Shown in pieces: positions 3,722-5,847 of a stretch of 5,847 nucleotides of DNA (its first letter is position 1; each line of letters begins with the position of its first letter). This stretch comes from Alphaproteobacteria bacterium UBA3760 (GTDB lineage Bacteria > Pseudomonadota > Alphaproteobacteria > Rs-D84). The stretch covers positions 1 through 5,847 of the forward strand of contig DFGC01000015.1 of the NCBI GenBank assembly GCA_002371155.1. Reading direction: 5' to 3'. The translations under genes were made by a program, and so were the position numbers. The notes below the pieces were generated by a model. The model was not told where the DNA came from, did no database searches, and worked only from the letters and a program-made list of their open reading frames with translations.

Positions 3722-4381
3722 GTGCATCCTAACTGTCGTTGTTGGGTTGAAGAAGTAAAGTTAGATGACGATGACAGACCAATTTCCAGCAAACTGTACA
3801 AAGGGCAGAAACCAGAGAATAAAACAGATAAAAATGAGACACAAGACATGAAAATGAGTGACGATACTAAAAAATTCGACCAAGCATATAATAATTTGAA
3901 AGAACGCGAAGGCGGATATACAACCGGCAAAAACCAGAAAAAAGATGAACCAACCAACATGGGTATAAAACAAAGTACTTTGGATAGATATTCTGCGAAA
4001 TACCCAGATAAAAATTTTCCGCAGGATGTAAAAGATTTAAAAGAATACCAAGCAAAAGAGATATATAAGAGCGAATACTGGGATAATACAAGAATACCGC
4101 AAATAGAAAATGATAGAATACGTAACGCGGTATTTGATATGAACGTTATGGGTGGCGCAGGAAAAGTTGTCCAGAGAGCAATAAACTCTTTCTCTGATGC
4201 AAATTTAAAAGTTGATGGCGTCATAGGCAAAGAAACAATCAAAGCTATAAATTCGATTCCAGACACAAAGATTGAAGAATTTATGTCAACAATCAAGTCT
4301 GAAAGAATTGACTATTTACGAAATACGCGAAACTGGGAAACTGCGAAAAACGGATGGACAAGTCGTACAAATAGATATTGA
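3722..4381 (+). CDS. GH108-type muramidase (phage lysozyme) with Mu F tail fragment
   Basis: A peptidoglycan-cleaving N-acetylmuramidase of the phage endolysin type (GH108, the family of TtsA). Numbering is from the GTG at 3722, a formal start; the true N-terminus probably lies upstream across a frameshift. Residues 2-8 (HPNCRCW) finish the head-protein zinc motif, and 9-50 are a charged linker. The lysozyme domain runs from about 50: EREGGY (61-66) with E63 as likely catalytic glutamate, TNMGI (78-82), NFP and KDL (98-105), YWDN (119-122). A C-terminal peptidoglycan-binding motif VDGVIGKETIKAIN (164-177) and the family's GWTSR ending (211-215) follow. There is no signal peptide. Codons are A/T-rich (AGA, ATA), unlike lpxI and rlmD, which fits transfer from a phage. 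The secreted paralogue starts 32 bases after the stop, probably in the same operon. Confidence 0.85.
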   Translation: MHPNCRCWVEEVKLDDDDRPISSKLYKGQKPENKTDKNETQDMKMSDDTKKFDQAYNNLKEREGGYTTGKNQKKDEPTNMGIKQSTLDRYSAKYPDKNFPQDVKDLKEYQAKEIYKSEYWDNTRIPQIENDRIRNAVFDMNVMGGAGKVVQRAINSFSDANLKVDGVIGKETIKAINSIPDTKIEEFMSTIKSERIDYLRNTRNWETAKNGWTSRTNRY

Positions 4382-4413
4382 TTTCTTTGTATATATCCTG
4401 CAATAATAGGTGT

Positions 4414-4911
4414 ATGAAAAAGTTAGTGGTTGTATTATTATTGCTGGTCCCAATGGTTGCTGTTGCCGATAGGCGTAGTGATTTTGTTAATAAAATACTT
4501 GAATATGAAAACACACAAATCGACAATAATGCCGCACAAATAAATGCGTATGGTGTAAATCAAGAAAAATTGGATATGTATCGGGCTGCGCACCCACGCT
4601 ATAATTTCCCCAAAAATATAAAAGATTTAAATGAAAAACAAGCAAAACAAATTCTGTCTTATTTCTGGGACAATTACAGGTTTGGCGATTATAAGTATGA
4701 TGAAATTCAAGAAAAAGTTTGGGATATGATGATTCATATGTCTATGTCTGATTTAGAAAAACAAATCAACGAATGTATTCGTAAATACTATAAATTTGAT
4801 GCCGGTTTTTATGCGCCTTTTGGTTCGGTTGCTTCTGTTAGTTTATTAAATGGCATGGCACCAAAACATATCCCTGATTTTTATTTGATATTAAACGAAG
4901 TCAAATACTGA
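4414..4911 (+). CDS. Secreted degenerate paralogue of the GH108 muramidase
   Basis: A 165-residue protein. The ATG at 4414 gives a textbook signal peptide (MKKLVVVLLLLVPMVAVA, cleavage before D19), so it is exported to the periplasm or beyond. A TTG at 4378 would add 12 residues ahead of the signal and is less likely. The mature part aligns with the upstream muramidase: LEYEN (29-33) against KEREG, AYGVNQEKLDMY (45-56) against NMGIKQSTLDRY, NFPKNIKDLNEKQAKQI (64-80) against NFPQDVKDLKEYQAKEI, and FWDN (84-87) against YWDN. E32 keeps the catalytic glutamate position, but the GG of EGGY, the TN pair and a clear VDGxxG binding motif are lost. It is either a diverged periplasmic lysozyme or an inactive homologue, perhaps an inhibitor or immunity partner; the role is inference. 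It follows the muramidase by 32 bases. Confidence 0.78.
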   Translation: MKKLVVVLLLLVPMVAVADRRSDFVNKILEYENTQIDNNAAQINAYGVNQEKLDMYRAAHPRYNFPKNIKDLNEKQAKQILSYFWDNYRFGDYKYDEIQEKVWDMMIHMSMSDLEKQINECIRKYYKFDAGFYAPFGSVASVSLLNGMAPKHIPDFYLILNEVKY

Positions 4912-4945
4912 TATGACAAAGATATTTACAATTGGTTTCAGTGGT

Positions 4946-4969
4946 AAAAAAGCCCAGACGCCTTTCTGG
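4946..4969 (-). terminator. Weak minus-strand terminator-like hairpin
   Basis: On the minus strand CCAGA (4969-4965), six-base loop, TCTGG (4958-4954), then GC and six Ts (4951-4946). The stem is only 5 bp. It could end transcription coming from the surface protein at the right edge through the repeats. No plus-strand terminator for the muramidase cassette is evident. Confidence 0.3.
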
Positions 4970-4980
4970 ATGTGTTGAAC

Positions 4981-5105
4981 GCGGCACGCATAAGTTGCGT
5001 GTGGGATATTCGGCATTATTACGCAAGTTTTGCGGAACGCAAAACTGGATACCGCGCGAAATCACCCACCCGTCGCATGTTGCGCCGCGGCGGGGCCCGA
5101 TACCG
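4981..5105. repeat. Palindrome-module mosaic ahead of repeat A, with an apparent insertion
   Basis: Contains the hairpin CACGCA/TGCGTG (4985-5001) and a copy of the AGTTTTGCG/CGCAAAACT hairpin (5025-5045 region), whose loop is GAA instead of the TTC seen at 165-167. The octamer ATACCGCG follows at 5049-5056 and again at 5100-5107, where it completes the palindrome ATACCGCGGTAT. The 43 bases between look like an insertion with an 8-base duplication. No gene is visible from 4912 to 5602. Confidence 0.7.
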
Positions 5106-5369
5106 CGGTATGACGACAGCGCGCCATTCCCCGTCTTTTACCGCCCCCGCGGAAAAGAAGGGGTGGATTGTGAGCAAAGCGAACAAGACGGGGCAGTTCA
5201 GTATAATCACGACCACACCAGATGTTCGAACATTTCACAACTACCCCACCGTCTACGACGGTCCCCCCCTTGTTTCGCTCGGGCTTGTCGCCCTGTGCGG
5301 CACTCCTGACGATTTTGCTTTGCAAAATCTACTCGTAGTCATAAAGAAGGGGAATATCCAAGTGCGACC
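5106..5369. repeat. Dispersed intergenic repeat A, second copy with expanded loop
   Basis: Matches 193-392 in the same orientation with few substitutions. The exception is the terminal CCCCTTCTTT/AAAGAAGGGG hairpin: its four bases 359-362 are replaced by 68 bases (5272-5339), themselves containing a perfect hairpin GATTTTGC-TTT-GCAAAATC. The 252-residue open frame across this region is an artefact of the repeat and has no ribosome site. Together with the left copy it forms a pair of direct repeats about 4.9 kb apart. Confidence 0.85.
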
Positions 5370-5428
5370 ACCACACCACGCGTCATCCCGGCGTTTTGTC
5401 GCGTCATCGCGGCTTTCTTTCTTTCGTC

Positions 5429-5573
5429 ATCCCGGCGCAGGCCGGGATCCAGTTTTGCGTTCCGCAAAACTTGCGTTATTTTGCTTTATTACACAGGTTG
5501 ATACTGCGTATCAACTGGATACCGCCCTTCGGCGGTATGACGACAGCGGGGCCAGATACCGCGGTATGACGAC
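5429..5573. repeat. Palindrome mosaic with inverted inner block
   Basis: Hairpins in order: ATCCCGGC/GCCGGGAT (5429-5448), AGTTTTGCG/CGCAAAACT (5451-5471), GTTGATAC/GTATCAAC (5497-5515), ATACCGCC/GGCGGTAT (5519-5538) and the perfect palindrome ATACCGCGGTAT (5556-5567). The outer modules match 86-105 and 179-198 in order and orientation, whereas the inner block 5449-5518 matches 106-178 only as its reverse complement. Non-coding. Confidence 0.85.
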
Positions 5574-5602
5574 ATTTGGGTTTGATGACGCAAGATGCTA
5601 TT

Positions 5603-5847
5603 TTAATTTGGGCGGCACATCACCGCATTGCCATTGCCAATTGACCAATATGCGGATTTATATGGTGTTGAAACCTCGGTCATGTTTTGGGGACATGCGG
5701 TCGCCATACCGGTTGCACCACCAAATATAGATGACATAAAAGCGCTCGCATCTGGACTGTTATTTTGGATTAGGCCCGCAAATGTTGATTCCGGGATATA
5801 TCCGGTCAGATTTGAACAACCGGCAAATGTGTCGTGAAACATATGCT
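5603..5847 (-). CDS. C-terminal end of a BspA-like leucine-rich-repeat surface protein (partial)
   Basis: The frame is open to the window edge, so only the last 80 or so residues are visible and the in-frame ATG at 5842 is probably internal. The sequence HDTFAGCSNLTGYIPESTFAGL has the F-x-GCSNLT-x-x-x-IP-x-STF pattern of BspA/LRR_5-type repeats found in cell-surface proteins of gut and oral bacteria. A distal part with two further cysteines (ACPQ and VMCRPN, the latter four residues from the end) may form a disulphide, as expected outside the cytoplasm. The stop is TAA at 5605-5603, and palindromic repeats follow. The N-terminus, signal peptide and repeat number lie outside the window. Likely role: surface display or adhesion, inferred from the family only. 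Confidence 0.72.
   Translation of the reverse strand, partial: HMFHDTFAGCSNLTGYIPESTFAGLIQNNSPDASAFMSSIFGGATGMATACPQNMTEVSTPYKSAYWSIGNGNAVMCRPN

Noticed and set aside
3607..4296. A 229-residue minus-strand frame rich in hydrophobic residues, looking like a membrane protein.
   Set aside because: It is the exact antisense of the muramidase gene. The hydrophobic, serine-rich look follows from complementing lysine/aspartate-rich AT-biased codons.
4972..5730. A 252-residue plus-strand open frame.
   Set aside because: It runs through repeat A and palindrome modules, also overlaps the antisense of the surface-protein gene, and has no ribosome site or recognisable domain. The same peptide recurs wherever the repeat occurs.
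5628..5837. A 69-residue plus-strand frame at the right edge.
   Set aside because: It lies opposite the BspA-like surface-protein end, whose repeat motif is recognisable, whereas this frame shows no domain or start signal.

Overview
The window looks like a chromosomal segment of a host-associated (gut-type) uncultured alphaproteobacterium. The reasons are an LpxI-type lipid A enzyme (the alphaproteobacterial alternative to LpxH), a stand-alone Fe-S uracil methyltransferase, a compact helix-turn-helix protein of a style common in alphaproteobacteria, and dense families of palindromic intergenic repeats. This placement is inference from gene content; no rRNA or other phylogenetic marker is present.

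Layout. Positions 1-400 are non-coding and made of palindromic repeats. Then come lpxI (401-1216, minus) and a divergently transcribed 23S rRNA uracil-C5 methyltransferase (1298-2233, plus). A 75-residue helix-turn-helix protein (2230-2457, minus) meets the methyltransferase tail to tail, sharing four bases. Positions 2458-2967 hold no protein gene. They contain that protein's promoter, an AT-rich stretch (about 2534-2660) in which I see nothing, and a convincing unannotated small RNA (about 2710-2912) with its own promoter, four hairpins, two pyrimidine-rich loops and a strong terminator. A tRNA-Arg(UCU) with encoded CCA follows (2968-3044). Its last 19 bases are repeated twice more downstream, at periods of 178 and 179 bases. 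This architecture closely resembles the promoter-distal repeats (rtT RNA) of the E. coli tyrT operon.

Downstream of the tRNA array lies an AT-rich, phage-derived two-gene cassette (3420-4911). A strong promoter and a leader with two terminator-like hairpins precede a frameshifted C-terminal tail of a Mu F-like head protein fused to a GH108-type muramidase. Next is a secreted, degenerate paralogue of the same muramidase fold. Positions 4912-5602 are again palindromic repeats, including a second copy of the element at the left edge. The right edge holds the C-terminal end of a minus-strand BspA-like surface protein.

How it fits together. The left half is housekeeping: envelope lipid synthesis and rRNA modification. 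The tRNA 3' end and the phage-type cassette after it look like a classic tRNA-associated accessory site. The most interesting candidates are the small RNA with anti-Shine-Dalgarno loops, the rtT-like repeats behind tRNA-Arg, and the muramidase with its secreted look-alike, which could be an effector and its inhibitor or a pair of wall-active enzymes. Repeat comparison also shows an inverted internal block between two palindrome mosaics at opposite ends of the window.
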